Of a stretch of DNA of 64,000 nucleotides, positions 33,262-45,319 are shown one piece after another. How positions within the stretch are numbered: the stretch's first letter is position 1; every line of letters begins with the position of its first letter. The notes beneath the pieces were generated by a model that was not told the origin of the DNA, ran no database searches, and saw nothing but the letters and a program-made list of their open reading frames with translations. A program made the position numbers and the translations under genes. The DNA is from Notolepis coatsorum (taxonomy: Eukaryota > Chordata > Actinopteri > Aulopiformes > Paralepididae), in the NCBI GenBank assembly GCA_963971535.1, contig OZ020589.1:97712384-97776383 (forward strand), in the 5' to 3' direction.

Positions 33262-33850
33262 TGTATCCATAATCATAATCAACTTTATTTACAACAGTGA
33301 GACTGTACCAAAGTACTTCACAGATAAAAGCATAGAGCAAAAAATACATATACAATACATATACTAAATATAATAGCGCAAAAAGTGCAAATACAAATAA
33401 GTGCAGGGGTTCAGATAGAATTATTTTGAATAGAAATAAGACTTAAACTAGATACACTGGATACTTTTGAGCTTCCAGAACTTGTTTGTGCACCTATTCT
33501 TTTTGTGTTCAGAATAAGATTCAGATTCAGATACCTTTATTGTCACTTATTTCAGTACTTTGCAGCAAGAAGTGTGAAAATGTATTTATTGTGGTCCCTC
33601 GACTATAGCAGCTTCCAATAATAAAATACAATAAATTTAGCATAGAATAAAATAAGATTACTAAAACAAGATTACTATATACAGTTAGAAAAAGTGTGCA
33701 GTGCAATACAATACATTTAGCATAGAATAAAATAAGATGACTAAAATAAAGATTACTATATACAATTCTAAAAAGTGTGTATTGCAGATCAGGATGTAGA
33801 TATTTTACTATGCAACTGTATATTCTTTGTGGGATTTGAGCTTCAAGGGC
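33262..33850 (-). mobile_element. Two LINE/SINE 3' tails with tandem 85-100-bp unit
   Basis: 33262-33350 reads on the minus strand as an end with 'gaagtactttggtacagtc' and a terminal AT-rich motif. 33520-33800 begins gattcagattcagatacctttattgtcac (a common fish LINE end, inverted) and contains a phrase around gcatagaataaaataagat twice (33638 and 33720). No coding. Confidence 0.45.
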
Positions 33851-33859
33851 TCAAATATT

Positions 33860-34465
33860 TCTGTAACCGTTGAACTATAGCCAGAACCCAGATGCAGACA
33901 CAAACAGGCAGAGACGATGTTGAACCAGAGAAAACCCAAATAGCGGGTATATTTATTGGGAAAAGGGAGAATACGGTAACCAGGTTCTCAGACAGTCCAG
34001 GGAGTAGGCGAGTAGCGAAAGGGGGTGGCGTAGCCAGGAGTGGGTTCTAAGACGGTCCAGGAGGTTCACACGGAGAAGAGTAGTCGGGCAGGCGAAGGTC
34101 ATACACGAGGATCCAGGACATGGGAGCAGGGTGTGGAGCCAGGTAGAGGACTGTGAGCAAAGGAGGACAAGAAAAGTTAGGCAAAGAAAATGAACAAGGA
34201 CTGACATGAGACTGAGCAAGACTATAAGGACTGACTGGTAAATAAGAAACTACGATCTGGCAGCCTCATGACATCTGAGCCAGGTCTAAATAGGTAGAGC
34301 AATCAGCCGGTAGATGAGCAGCAATCAGCTGCTCCTCCGGTCTTCACACACCTGCACCCCGTCCTGTACTTAGGAGAGAGAGAGAGAGTAGCTAGGCCGG
34401 AATAGAGTGAGAGAAACCAAGGGTTTCAGAAGACGGGAAGCCTGGAGGCTTGGAGGTGCATGACA
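33860..34465 (-). repeat. Possible solo LTR
   Basis: A 606-bp block that starts TGTAAC and ends ATGACA on the plus strand (TG...CA), with near-matching 4-5-bp flanks (atttc / ctttc). The content resembles long terminal repeats common in fish. No internal region is present. The family is not identified; it looks old. Confidence 0.35.
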
Positions 34466-35267
34466 CTTTCAACCTATTTGTCTCGTGTTCACCCTAGCTT
34501 TCTGTCCCCCTGGTAGCGGACACATCTCCCCCATGATGTTGCATGAAAGACCCATCTATAGAAGGCCCCCAATTTTGAAAAGTTAGCTGCTACCTCACCT
34601 TTAGTACTTGGTTGTGAATTCAGAACATTAATGTTAAGAGTTCTTAGTGATGCTATAATCTGCCTCCAGCAGCACCATTGAATATAATTTTTTATAAAAA
34701 GTAAAACCACCCAAGTAAGACAGGCTGGGATTGGTCCATAACGTCTTAGACCCCCCCCCCCCCCCCCCAGGCAGGGGCGGACCTAGCACATTTGGCGCTC
34801 TAGGCGAGGTTTACCACTACACCCCCCCCCCCTCCCCCCCCCAGGGGCAAACAAAAAAATATATACAATTTTTATATATATTATATATAGGGTACAGCCC
34901 TAGCATGTTTTGATATTGTCAATTATCTCACTTTTACTAGGTGACTTTTGCTGTGACTAACTGAAATATGCCAAAAAAAAAGGAAAATGGACATAGGGAT
35001 GTTTTTTAATCAAAGGGCAGCAGAGACAAGTGATACAGGGACACAGGTAAGGTCTTACAATGGCTTAGTGATTATAACAGTGCAGTTCAGCATTCAGTAA
35101 CCCATACTTTTTGTCACTTGACCGATACCCATCACTGCACAGCACTCACAGCATGTTCTCTTCTGACTGTGAACACCGCTAAAGCCGAGCGTCTTAGACT
35201 GACCAAACGTTTTAGATTTTTGGCTCATTTTCCCTTATGATAGAATTTTTTTTAGTTAAGAATAATT
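34466..35267. other. Non-coding stretch with C-runs
   Basis: No gene. C-runs at 34750-34768 and 34825-34842. The phrase ggggcggacctagcacatttggcgctctaggc (34775-34806) resembles the end of a common fish DNA transposon. Confidence 0.45.
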
Positions 35268-35381
35268 GTTGCATGGGGCTTCCGGTATGAGAGCGGAAGA
35301 GTAGCACACATGCAGTGAGGCTCCTGGTCAAAAGAGCGAAAAACGGAGAAATAAAGACCCGAAAAGTGATCGAAAATCAAG

Positions 35382-37625
35382 ATGCAAACGAGAAGGAAGG
35401 AGGAGAAAACAAATATGAAGGAAAGAGAAATGGAGAACTCACAGGAAGAGGAGAGTTCGACGGAGCAGAACCCCCGAGGCGAGACCGAGAAGGAGCAGGC
35501 GGAAGAAGGGGGAGTCTCGGCTGAGACAGACAAGGAAATGCCAGGATGGGCCGTGCGCATGCAGGCCGGGATATTGGCGACCATAAAATTGAACTCGGAC
35601 ACGATGCAGGCGAACATGAAACTGAACTCGGACACGATAAGAAATGATATTGGGAAGTTACGGGACGAATTGAGGAAGGAACAGGAGGACTTCAGAGGTG
35701 AAATGAATACAGAAATCAAAAGGGTGGAGGAGAAGATGGCGGAACAGGATAGTAACGTAACAGAGGTACAGACTAGAACGGCGTAGATGGAGGAATGGAG
35801 CACAGAGATACACGAGGTGTTAACGTGTGTGATTCAAAAGCAAGAACAGATGGAGACAAAGATATCGGACATGGAGGGGAGGTCACGGAGAAATAACATC
35901 AGAATATGGGGATTGAAAGAAGGAGTCGAAGGGGAATCGGTGATCCAATATGTGGAAGAGCTTATCAAGGAACAACTGAAGGAGACGGGACTGGAAAAAA
36001 TGGAGATACAGAGGGCCCACAGGGCGTTGGCTCCGAGACCGAAACCGGACAGACCTCCGAGGGCGGTGATTATTAACTTTTTGAGGTTTGAGATTAAGGA
36101 GTTGATACTCAGAACCGCGTGGACCAAAAAGATAGAAATCGAGGGGAAAAGACTGTCGCTTGATCAAGATTACTCGACAGCGTTGGCAATAACACGCAGG
36201 TCCTACGCGGGACTGAAGAGAATTTTGAAAGAAAACGGAATGAAATTCCAGTCACCCATGACCTCGCTAAGGATTCACTGGAAGGAAGGGACAGTGACAT
36301 ACGCGACGGCGCGGGATGCGGCGGAGGAAATGAGGCGACGGGGGATGCAGATGGCGGAGGACGGAGAGGGAAGGAGACAGGAGGGCCAGACGCGGAGCCT
36401 GCAGTGGCGTCGCGTGGGTAAAATAACAGGGGAAGCCAAAAAAAAATTATTAAAAAAAAAAAAATTAAATATTTTTATTAATATTTTTATTATTTTATTT
36501 TTTTTAAAGTCAAGCAGTCACCATGTACACTACAGTATGGCTCGGCGGCCAGTCAAACTTTCTTTTTATTTATTTAACAGATTGCAGAATGGGTACAATA
36601 CAGTACGACTCAATACACACAATTGTATAAGGGGATGCAGACCAGAGAAAGACGTTTGTCTTGTTTACATCAGGGTCATTAATACTGCTGGAGCATTGGT
36701 TCATTTTTGGTCCGATTTTTCCTTGCACGATTTTGAGCGCCGCGTGGGAGCAAATTCGAGACACATATTCGGTTGCAAAAACGTGTCCCACGGTCTCCTC
36801 TATGGCCGTGAATATTTTCACGCGGATCGGAATCACGGCGCGCCCGTGGGACACTTTTCCGTTTCGGCGACTTTATTCCACGCTTTCTGTTTTCCTTTTC
36901 TAAGCATTTTCGGGGCTACATGTGAATGAGTAAAAGTTGCGGGACACCCAGATGTTTCCACGATAGAAAGCTCGCGTGGATCCCATAATAGGCTCACTTA
37001 ATACAGCGTTTCTAAAATTATGCGACATTTAGGAAAAGCTTCGGCACGCCGAGAGGTCCCCGTGGATTTAATCTCGCGAGGATCGGGGCAATATTCGGCC
37101 CGTGGGAACAGTTACGGGTTAATACAATGTTCAGAGTGCAGAGGGGAAAATATGCTGAGTGTTTTCCTCACAGCCCTGTTTTAAACTTTTAGGGTGTGGC
37201 AGTCAGCTCGAATCTGATTGGCTAGGATCGGATTTGGACTCTATAATGCTGGAAGCCTGGAGAAAGAGACCTACCCCCTGCCTCTCTCCTATACTAGCAT
37301 CAGTGAGCACAGTGAGTCTGACAGTGTGTTAGAGGGAGTGAGAAGAAGAAGAGGGAGACATTTAAAAAAAAAATTATAACACAGATGCACAGATGAAAAA
37401 GAATGTAAACTATATTAAAAAAAAATTATATATATATATATTTTTTTTTCATATTTCATATTTGATATTAATTCATATTTTAATATTAGGGCGGCATGGC
37501 TTCCGTTGGCTTCCATAAGGATTCGCCACTGCCTGCAGCAGAGACTGGAGGGGGCACGCAGATGGACCAGAGTGGGAGATCGAAACCCGGGAGAGGAGGG
37601 AGGAGAGAGGAGAAGGCCGAAGTGA
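35382..37625 (+). pseudogene. LINE ORF1, interrupted by stop and insertion
   Basis: The frame 35382-35786 ends in TAG and continues in the same register at 35787. The first part is acidic and Lys/Glu-rich with a coiled coil. The second has 'DMEGRSRRNNIRIWGLKEG', 'IQRAHRALAPRP' and 'ILKENGMKF', which are typical of L1/Tx1 ORF1p. The frame is cut at 36404 by an element flanked by GCCTGCAG. It resumes in the same register at 37539 and runs 29 codons to a stop at 37623-37625. About 370 ORF1 codons are present in total. Confidence 0.75.
36405..37530. mobile_element. Insertion with 8-bp duplication GCCTGCAG
   Basis: Flanked by GCCTGCAG at 36397-36404 and 37531-37538. The outer bases are TGGCG and CGCCA(CT). 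It contains A- and T-rich ends and the retroelement tail shared with 18700-18798 (36572-36677). No coding was recognised in the rest. The 8-bp duplication suggests a hAT-type composite, but the terminal repeat is very short. Confidence 0.55.
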
Positions 37626-38322
37626 GACGTGACAGACCGAAGGCGGAGACGAACGAGGAGGCCAGAGACGGAGAAGGAGGGGAGAGGAGGCGGGAGGATA
37701 CGAACGGATGAGTACACGCACAAGAGATTGAAAAACTATCCAAATAGAGACAAAATATAGAAACTGAAATAACATATACATAAACACACATTCCCAGGTA
37801 GAGGCAGGATATAGGAACGAACATAATGTATACATGAACACATAATACACAGGCCGACAGAGGAAATAAATGGAAATATAATTAGGTATGATAGACGGAA
37901 AACAGAACATATTGAAACAAGTACATAGACACACGCTGAGAGTAACACAGTTGGAAGGGATTAAGGGGATAAATGGACATCACATAGAAAATAGAGAGGA
38001 GGAAAAGAAAATAAAAAGGGGTACACAGAAGACACCACACACGGGTTTGGGAGGAAAGAGGGACATTGGAACATGCAAGGCGCATTGAGGGGGACCTAGG
38101 AAATGGGGGTCTTTCAGAATGAAGGAGAGCGCTTTTGACCAGTGTTAATTATAGTGTTGCTCTGGACATTTAATTTTCTTTTTATAAATAGAGCTAAGGA
38201 CAAGACAACACCAAAAAATTCAAAAATAACTCGAGTTTGAAATGAAGTAAAACCACTATGCAATTGCCCCTCCGTCTGTACCCATCAATATCTCCACTCA
38301 GCAGATGGACAGAGGGCAGGGG

Positions 38323-38481
<159 letters not shown>

Positions 38482-38589
38482 ATTTCATTCAACATTTATC
38501 CAAACCACCCACCCTTCTGGCTCCTGCATCCAAGGCACATCAAAGCCCTGTCCTGACTCCCCCCCAGATAGCAAAAAATTAGTGAATCA

Positions 38590-38920
38590 ACGTTGAAATA
38601 GGGTTCAGCAGAAATATTGAATCTATGTTGAAGCCTGACATCTAAATTATATAGATCGTTGTCTATGACTTACACGTTGAATCAACGTTAGGTGTCAACC
38701 ATAGCTGATACTATATCAATGTTGATTCAACCATCATCTAAATGGTAATCTACATGCACATTTTAGTTGATTTTATATTGAATCAATGTTAGACATCAAT
38801 GTTTATTCAACCATAATCTAAATGGTAATCTACATGCACATTTTAGTTGATTTTATATTGAATCAATGTTAGACATCAATGTTTATTCAACCATAATCTA
38901 AATGGTACTCTACTTGTACA
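38590..38920. repeat. Subterminal repeats, 80-bp tandem unit
   Basis: The unit from ctaaatggta (38738, 38818, 38898) repeats with period 80. It contains gttgattcaac/gaatcaatgtt palindromic words that also occur near the other end (50085-50290). These are probably transposase-binding sites. Confidence 0.8.
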
Positions 38921-39469
38921 TTTGTAACTTGTACATCTACTTGTAACTTGTAAAGTTAAGGAATCAATACTGATTAATGTACATTTTACATTAAAATATT
39001 GCTGCTGATATGTATACATCATAACATTACATGTTTTTTTCCTGCTGTTAAACACACTATTGTTAAATAAATAATAATATAATTCTTATATGACCATATT
39101 TCCAAAAATGTGTGAACAAAAATGACAACATGGCTTTAATATGAAATTTTCAGAATCAGAACTTCCAGTGACTAAAACTTTTTACAAAAAACAAATAACA
39201 GACCTTATAACAGGCTTTCATTAACAATATAGCCACTGCCAGAATAGTGACACACATATTGTGTGTGGTGAGCACACGCATTCATGCACAACGAAGACAA
39301 GATTGCGTTGTCTCAATCATTTTAACTATAAATTTATGAGCTCAAAGTATGAGCTCACTACTGACTGAAATGTCCAACAAATGTCCCCCCCCCCCCCCCC
39401 CCCCCCACTGTACCGAAAATAATACCGAACCGTGTCTTCAAAACCGAGGTACGTACCGAACCCTCTCCC

Positions 39470-40050
39470 ATACCCTTAACACCAACCGCTGAAGTGCCCT
39501 TGAGCAAGGCACTAAACCCCCAACTGCTCCAGTGGAGTTGCTCAGTGGCCAACAGTGTCAGACTGTGGTTGTACTGGGGCCTAACAAAATTAATAGTTGG
39601 TTTCAGGTTGGTTGTCAGTTTGGCCATGGGTAGGTAGGGAATTTTTTTTTTTTTTTTTTTTATTTTATTCTTTCCCACGGCGACTATGAATTTCTTTATT
39701 TAATTAAAATGTTCACAACAACATGGATGCATGTACTCTGCCAGCATGTTTAATATCCATAATACTAAATGTTTGACTAAGATTTCTATGAAACTTTATT
39801 AAAAAAAAAAAAAAAAAAAGTTTTTTTTTTTTTTTTATATAATTTTTTCTAAAAACTCATAAAATATATTGGGTCGCACCTAAATCGGCAGGGTCGGTCG
39901 GCAACCTGAAACCAACTATTAATTTTGTTAGGCCTGGGCAGCTCCCAGGTGTGAATGGAACTCTGTGAATGTGAAGCAGGGCGTAGCTGAAAAAGAGCAT
40001 CTGTGCTCAGCGAACCTACCCTGGGTAAATAAAGGTTAAAATAAAAAATT
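39470..40050 (+). mobile_element. SINE-like repeat split by a MITE
   Basis: Left part 39470-39578 (cttgagcaaggcactaaacccc) and right part 39934-40050 (ctgggtaaataaaggtt, A-rich end) form one fish SINE body interrupted by the MITE at 39579-39933. A C-run at 39384-39405 lies just before it. Confidence 0.6.
39579..39933. mobile_element. 355-bp MITE, 5-bp duplication CTGGG
   Basis: Terminal inverted repeats of about 33 bp start GCCTAACAAAATTAATAG and match the right end almost perfectly. Direct repeats CTGGG lie at 39574-39578 and 39934-39938. Long T- and A-runs fill the middle. No coding. Family not assigned. Confidence 0.85.
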
Positions 40051-40071
40051 TAAAAAATAAACACTGCAAGA

Positions 40072-40406
40072 ACAGGCTGAAGCAGCATGTCATTCAAGTA
40101 GATGCCGTCCATGGAAGAACAGTGTCCAGGGTAATTCCTTGTACTGTATGAACCAGGGAAACAGTGTGCTGGGGTACCCCAAGTTTGACTCTGGTTCGCT
40201 TGACAATTAAGTTTGGGTCACTTCGGTTCCAAGAACAGGCTGAAGCAGCATGTCATTCAAGTAGATGCCGTCCATGGAAGAACAGTGTCCATCAGGGTAA
40301 TTCCTTGTACTGTATGAACCAGGGAAACAGTGTGTGCTGTGCTGTGCTGGGGTACCCTAAGTTTGACTCTGGTTCGCTTGACTTAAGTTTGGGTCACTTC
40401 GGTTCC
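40072..40406. repeat. Tandem duplication of the last-exon region
   Basis: A 160-175-bp unit beginning aacaggctgaagcagcatg occurs at about 40072 and 40233. The second copy contains the stop codon of the accessory gene (40357-40359). The first copy therefore lies in its 3' UTR. Confidence 0.85.
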
Positions 40407-43400
40407 TTGAGATGCCTCCCTCCCGGTCTGGCGCATAACGAAGCCACTTCTTGACAGTTTCGCTGTAGTCCTGGTCGGTCAGCTTGGGGTCAAACTGTCG
40501 AGCAGCAGCTGATAGACACAAAAATAAAAAAGGGAGGAAGAGAGGTGGGTGAGATGATGTACGATGATAAGAGCACCCCTCACTTCACACGAGTGCGATT
40601 TTTTTTAATCACTCAATTACTCACTCTGTAGGTCTACAGTAACAAGCTACAGTCAGCATCCAGTTAGACTGGACAGGAAAGAGAATTAAGCAATCGCCTA
40701 GCCTGACACCATCTAGGCAATACAATGTGTATCCATGCACCTCTAAAGCTCAATTACGTTGTCCATTTCTTATAGGTTGCACTTTCATCACTTTATTCCA
40801 ACATAACACTTTTTTTTAAAGTTTTTGCAACAGCATAATTATATTCTGAATCACCAGCATCACCAGCATCACCACCTCACTACCTAAACTTAACCTATGA
40901 AGTAGTTTGCAGGGGAGGAAGCTCACCAAACATGCAGGCTTGTAGTGTGGTGTGCTTGAATGGCTTCTTGCTTTCTGAACAACGCTTGTCTTTCTTTCCA
41001 GGCCAGTTGAACCCACTGGCCAGGGCGTTGGTCATAGCAGTTTTCAACATCAGTCTGATCAGGTTCTCTGAATTGGTGCCTCCTACCAAAGCCAGGCGAG
41101 AAATCTAAATCAGAGAGAAGAAAATGAAGGCCCTGCGTTAGAAACAGCATAACGTTTATTTTATGAACACAGAGCAACCAACTTGTTTATACACACACTT
41201 TATGCATGCACTGATATTCCAGCCCATGCCAGTCATTAGGTTTAACCACATTAACCCTCCTGTCCATATGTAAACGGTATATTTGAACAATTTCAAAACG
41301 TTTCATAAATAGCAGATATACAAGCTCTAACACGTTTTGAACTAGAAAGTGCTAAACACATTTTTCCCCTGAACAAGACCACACTGAAACGATCTACATT
41401 TGATAAATGAATGCAGTTCAATAAATTACCATCTTTTGACGGACTGATTGCTCCATCAGTAATGATTCTGCCTCATTGAAGTCTTGTTCACTGGCGATTG
41501 GCAGCTGGAAGGGGAGCATAGTGGTTGTGGTGGCCACCCCGTGTCCCCTGGTCCCACCAGATATGTTGCCCTCAGCCAACTCGGTCTTGATGAACTGCAC
41601 ATCTCTCGATAGATCCTTCACCACGACAAGTAATTCAGCCAGCATTGAATTATTCTTCTGGATGGTAAGGTCTTCAGAAGAAGAGTTAAAATCATTAAGT
41701 GAGAAATAAAAATAAGCAGCAAATCACACGAGGAATTACACCATGTCCAATAGACTTGCCTTTCAGAAGCTGCCCGTCATCGCCGGCCATCTGTCTACGC
41801 TGTGAAACACCAGATTGCCCTGAGCTGTGTCCTGACATCGCTGTAGAAACAAAATCATAGTTATATATTTCACTAGTTTGACTGCATTGGATCAAACTGG
41901 TGGTAGTTCCCTCTAAAATGGCATACCATTTTGTGCATGTTGTGAGAGACCAGGGGGACTGTAGTATTGCCCCGAGCTGCATCCCGACATCCCTGTAGAA
42001 ACAAATCATTATATTTAAAAATACAAAATCTGACTTGTCAGTCAAATTAACATACATGTCATAATCACTAACACCGGTTCCTGACAGGCAGCAAGCGAGC
42101 GAACTGGAGACGAAATCGCACACGACACTGTCCTGATATGACGCGGCGCGTGTCCGAGTGTGTGTTACCTGGATTCTCGACCAATAAAAAGTGTTTAGGG
42201 GCGGGACTCGGCCGCGTAATCGCTCAACTAGAGACACAGCGAGCGAATATTTGAGGGGTGAACGACATCGCTGCTCAGTTCACTGTCGCTCGCGGCAGGT
42301 CAGGATAGTCTGATTGAAACGAATACATTTTAATCACTTTTTCTCGCTCGCTCGCGTCGCTCTATGTCAGGAAGGGGTGTAAGGAGTTGTATCCCCGTCT
42401 CTCAAAACACTGTTACTGAAAGAGTACAGTATCATACCACTACTTGCACTTTGTCGATCTTGCAGCTGCTGGACATGTGAGGCCTGCTGCTGCTGGTGAT
42501 ACTGAACAATATCAAATCCTGGCATCTCGGCTGAAACACAGTAGGAAATACACAAAGTTATTAGCAAATGACGCTATTGTAATCCCCCATGTGAGAAAAT
42601 GTTTGATTTCCATTCAGCTGATTTCACGTGCACTGCCAAATACTACTTTAATAAAAATATCAAAGACAATGCGAGACAATACAGATATTTTAAACATGCC
42701 AGAATATTATGTTATGAGATTGCTTGATAACTCACCATTATGTTGAGTTAGCGATTGCCGGTAGTTGCTAGTAACCAGATATACAAAGGGGAAATGTAAA
42801 ATAAGTTGCGACTCAAACATGGTGGAAATTGTGCTCAATATAAAAGCATTATGTACAACTACACATTTGTATTGTGACATTGCTTGCAAGTTGTGAAGGC
42901 TTTGAATTTTTGTAGTGGGCTGGCATGCACATTGTAAACATGTATTCTGTTGCATGCATGATGCCAGCGACCTGCCAGCAAGCTCCTCACAAGAACACAG
43001 ATATGGGTTCACTTACTGTTATTTGGATCAGGAGTCTGCAACGAATCTAAATAGCTGTAGATCATGCCACCATCCAAAGAATCTAAAAAAGGTAAGCCAG
43101 GGTGAGAATTGAAGATGCTACAAATCATGTTTAAACAGTCATCTAGTTGGCATTTTAACATGCATAGCAACATACCATTCATTGTAGGCTCTTGGCCAAC
43201 AACTGGAGGGTTGACGGATCTTAGCGCCTTACGAGACCGGCTCGATTTTGGAGTCTGTCCTACAACATATTTTAGTTGGCATGTTATTCACAATGTATAT
43301 ATTTTGGGCCAACTATAGAATAACTGCAAGAAATGCAGAAGTCCAATCAAATTAAAATGCTCAATTTGTCGGTACATGGTCAGACTAATTTGTTTAACTG

Positions 43401-44261
43401 TTTATTATTATTATTATTATTAACTGTAGCCATTTCCAAAGTGCCTATATAAAATAAATGCATTGCATCAATACCTGGGAAACCCACATCAGGTGCTTTG
43501 GCAAAACGTTTTCTTTTGGCGTCGCCACTCGAGTCAGAGTCCGAGTGCACATACTGCTGATTTGGCCTAAAAAAAAGTATATATATACACACATATAAAT
43601 AAATGTAGTTATGATACTACGTTTATTAGTCAAGGCTAAAGTCTGAATACATAGGCCCTCAGGCCACTGTGTGTTATCCTTTTAGCACTACTTGCAACTA
43701 CAACAGCAGTGCCATTATTTACAACACCCTAGGGAGAGTTGTCCCTTTAACAAAGTGAACACTGTACCTGGATCTTCTTTTCTGGCGGAGATCTCCTTCG
43801 TCCTCAGATTCAATTTCAGAGGTTGGACACATAGTTGAGGTGTACTTGGTCTCTCGTTTTTTGGCCTCATCATGGGTCTCTGGAAAGAGCAGAGAGAAAA
43901 TGACAATTAACATATCTGCAGTCCAGTGTTTAACGAAAAAATATATGTACCTCTTATCATATGTGCATCGTCACAATTTGCGTCCTCACTTTTTGTGTAT
44001 GTGTTGCACGAAATACTCACCACACGTAGTAAGCTCACGTACATCCTTATAGGTGATCCATTTATCATCTGGTTGCAGTCCATCTCGAAGGGCTTTTGTG
44101 AGCTTTATGTGTTTAGGGGGCCATAACACAGTCTGGTCTTTAGCATTAAACCAGCTCTCTAGAACTACTGCTGTCCCACCATTTGGGAACTGTACAACTG
44201 ACCACAGCACCACCTCACCATTCATCTTCAAAGGGCTGAAATGAGAATTTACGGTACTCAT
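40357..44261 (-). CDS. 11-exon accessory protein, DUF4806-like
   Basis: Exons in transcription order: 44261-44021, 43879-43768, 43566-43475, 43259-43176, 43082-43017, 42530-42438, 41992-41927, 41840-41760, 41671-41430, 41104-40927 and 40508-40357. All introns are GT-AG except the one after exon 8, which uses GC-AG (GCAAGT). Exon phases agree throughout and sum to 1407 bp, giving 468 residues plus stop. A donor 6 bp further upstream is possible for exon 6. The N-terminus (VQFPNGGTAVVLESWF...WPP, residues about 20-50) and the C-terminus (MTNALASGFNW...VKKWLRYAPDREGG) match proteins with a DUF4806 domain, often annotated beside fish DNA transposons. The middle is Gln/Ser-rich. The role is unknown, perhaps DNA binding at the element ends. 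It is unbroken, unlike the transposase. Confidence 0.7.
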
Positions 44262-44311
44262 AATGATCTCTCCTTACAAGCCATTCCCATACCGTCCTAA
44301 ACTAATATAAT

Positions 44312-45286
44312 CCAGCCTTATTTCTGTCTGTAGGCGTCGGTGTAGGTTATCCAGTGTACATATCCACACGGTCCTCGTCTAGGGCTCCTCGGGTGAAAGC
44401 GCCAGGGTAAGCAGCCCAGCCTGGATAAGCACACTAGCTGGTACGAGGAAACGTTGGTAATGCTGGTCACTGTAGAACGGTAGCCGCACGATACACTATA
44501 CATAATAGACTAATAATAATAGAATAGGTCGAACTCGACGATACAGCTTTAAACTCTGACACTTCAGCTATCAATTTGCACGCGGTCTCAAGGCTCTATT
44601 TTGGGGCAAAACGGGCACACTTCACAGCACGTTGTATCGTGGTGAAGGCTTCAACTTATTGGGGTAACTAACTGCTGTATCCACCTGAAACGTATTTATA
44701 CGTAAGGTGAATAATCTATAGTACCAGCCTTATTTCTGTCTGTAGTCGTCGGTGTAGGTTATCCAGTGTACATATCCACACGGTCCTCGTCTAGGGCTCC
44801 TCGGGTGAAAGCGCCAGGGTAAGCAGCCCAGCCTGGATAAGCACACTAGCTGGTACGAGGAAACGTTGGTAATGCTGGTCACTGTAGAACGGTAGCCGCA
44901 CGATACACTATACATAATAGACTAATAATAATAGAATAGGTCGAACTCGACGATACAGCTTTAAACTCTGACACTTCAGCTATCAATTTGCACGCGGTCT
45001 CAAGGCTCTATTTTGGGGCAAAACGGGCACACTTCACAGCACGTTGTATCGTGGTGAAGGCTTCAACTTATTGGGGTAACTAACTGCTGTATCCACCTGA
45101 AACGTATTTATACGTAAGGTGAATAATCTATAGTACCAGCCTTATTTCTGTCTGTAGTCGTCGGTGTAGGTTATCCAGTGTACATATCCACACGGTTCTC
45201 GTCTAGGGCTCCTCGGGTGAAAGCGCCTGGGTAAGCAGCCCAGCCTGGATAAGCACACTAGCTGGTACGAGGAAACGTTGGTAATT
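44312..45286. repeat. 412-bp tandem array, BEL-LTR-like
   Basis: Units start at 44312, 44724 and 45136 (period exactly 412), the last one partial. They share collinear words with the BEL/Pao LTRs of this window (ggctcctcgggtg, taagcagcc, cgcacga..cactata, aactcgacgata). They look like a diverged BEL/Pao LTR fragment amplified in tandem. No coding. Fossil. Confidence 0.65.
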
Positions 45287-45319
45287 AGTCCGCACACATT
45301 GCATTTTTGAAGCATTTAA

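Larger units (their letters stand above)
35268..38100 (+). mobile_element. Second Tx1/L1-like LINE, 5' part only
   Basis: Starts with a LINE-like 5' end (ggggcttccggtatgagagcgg) and ORF1. After the inserted element (36405-37530) it continues through the ORF1 end and an inter-ORF stretch to about 38100. No ORF2 is present, so the element is truncated at its 3' side, which is unusual for a LINE and points to a later deletion. Confidence 0.7.

Noticed and set aside
37220-37350. Possible TATA promoter and first exon
   Set aside because: Lies inside the inserted element 36405-37530, and no coding exon follows.
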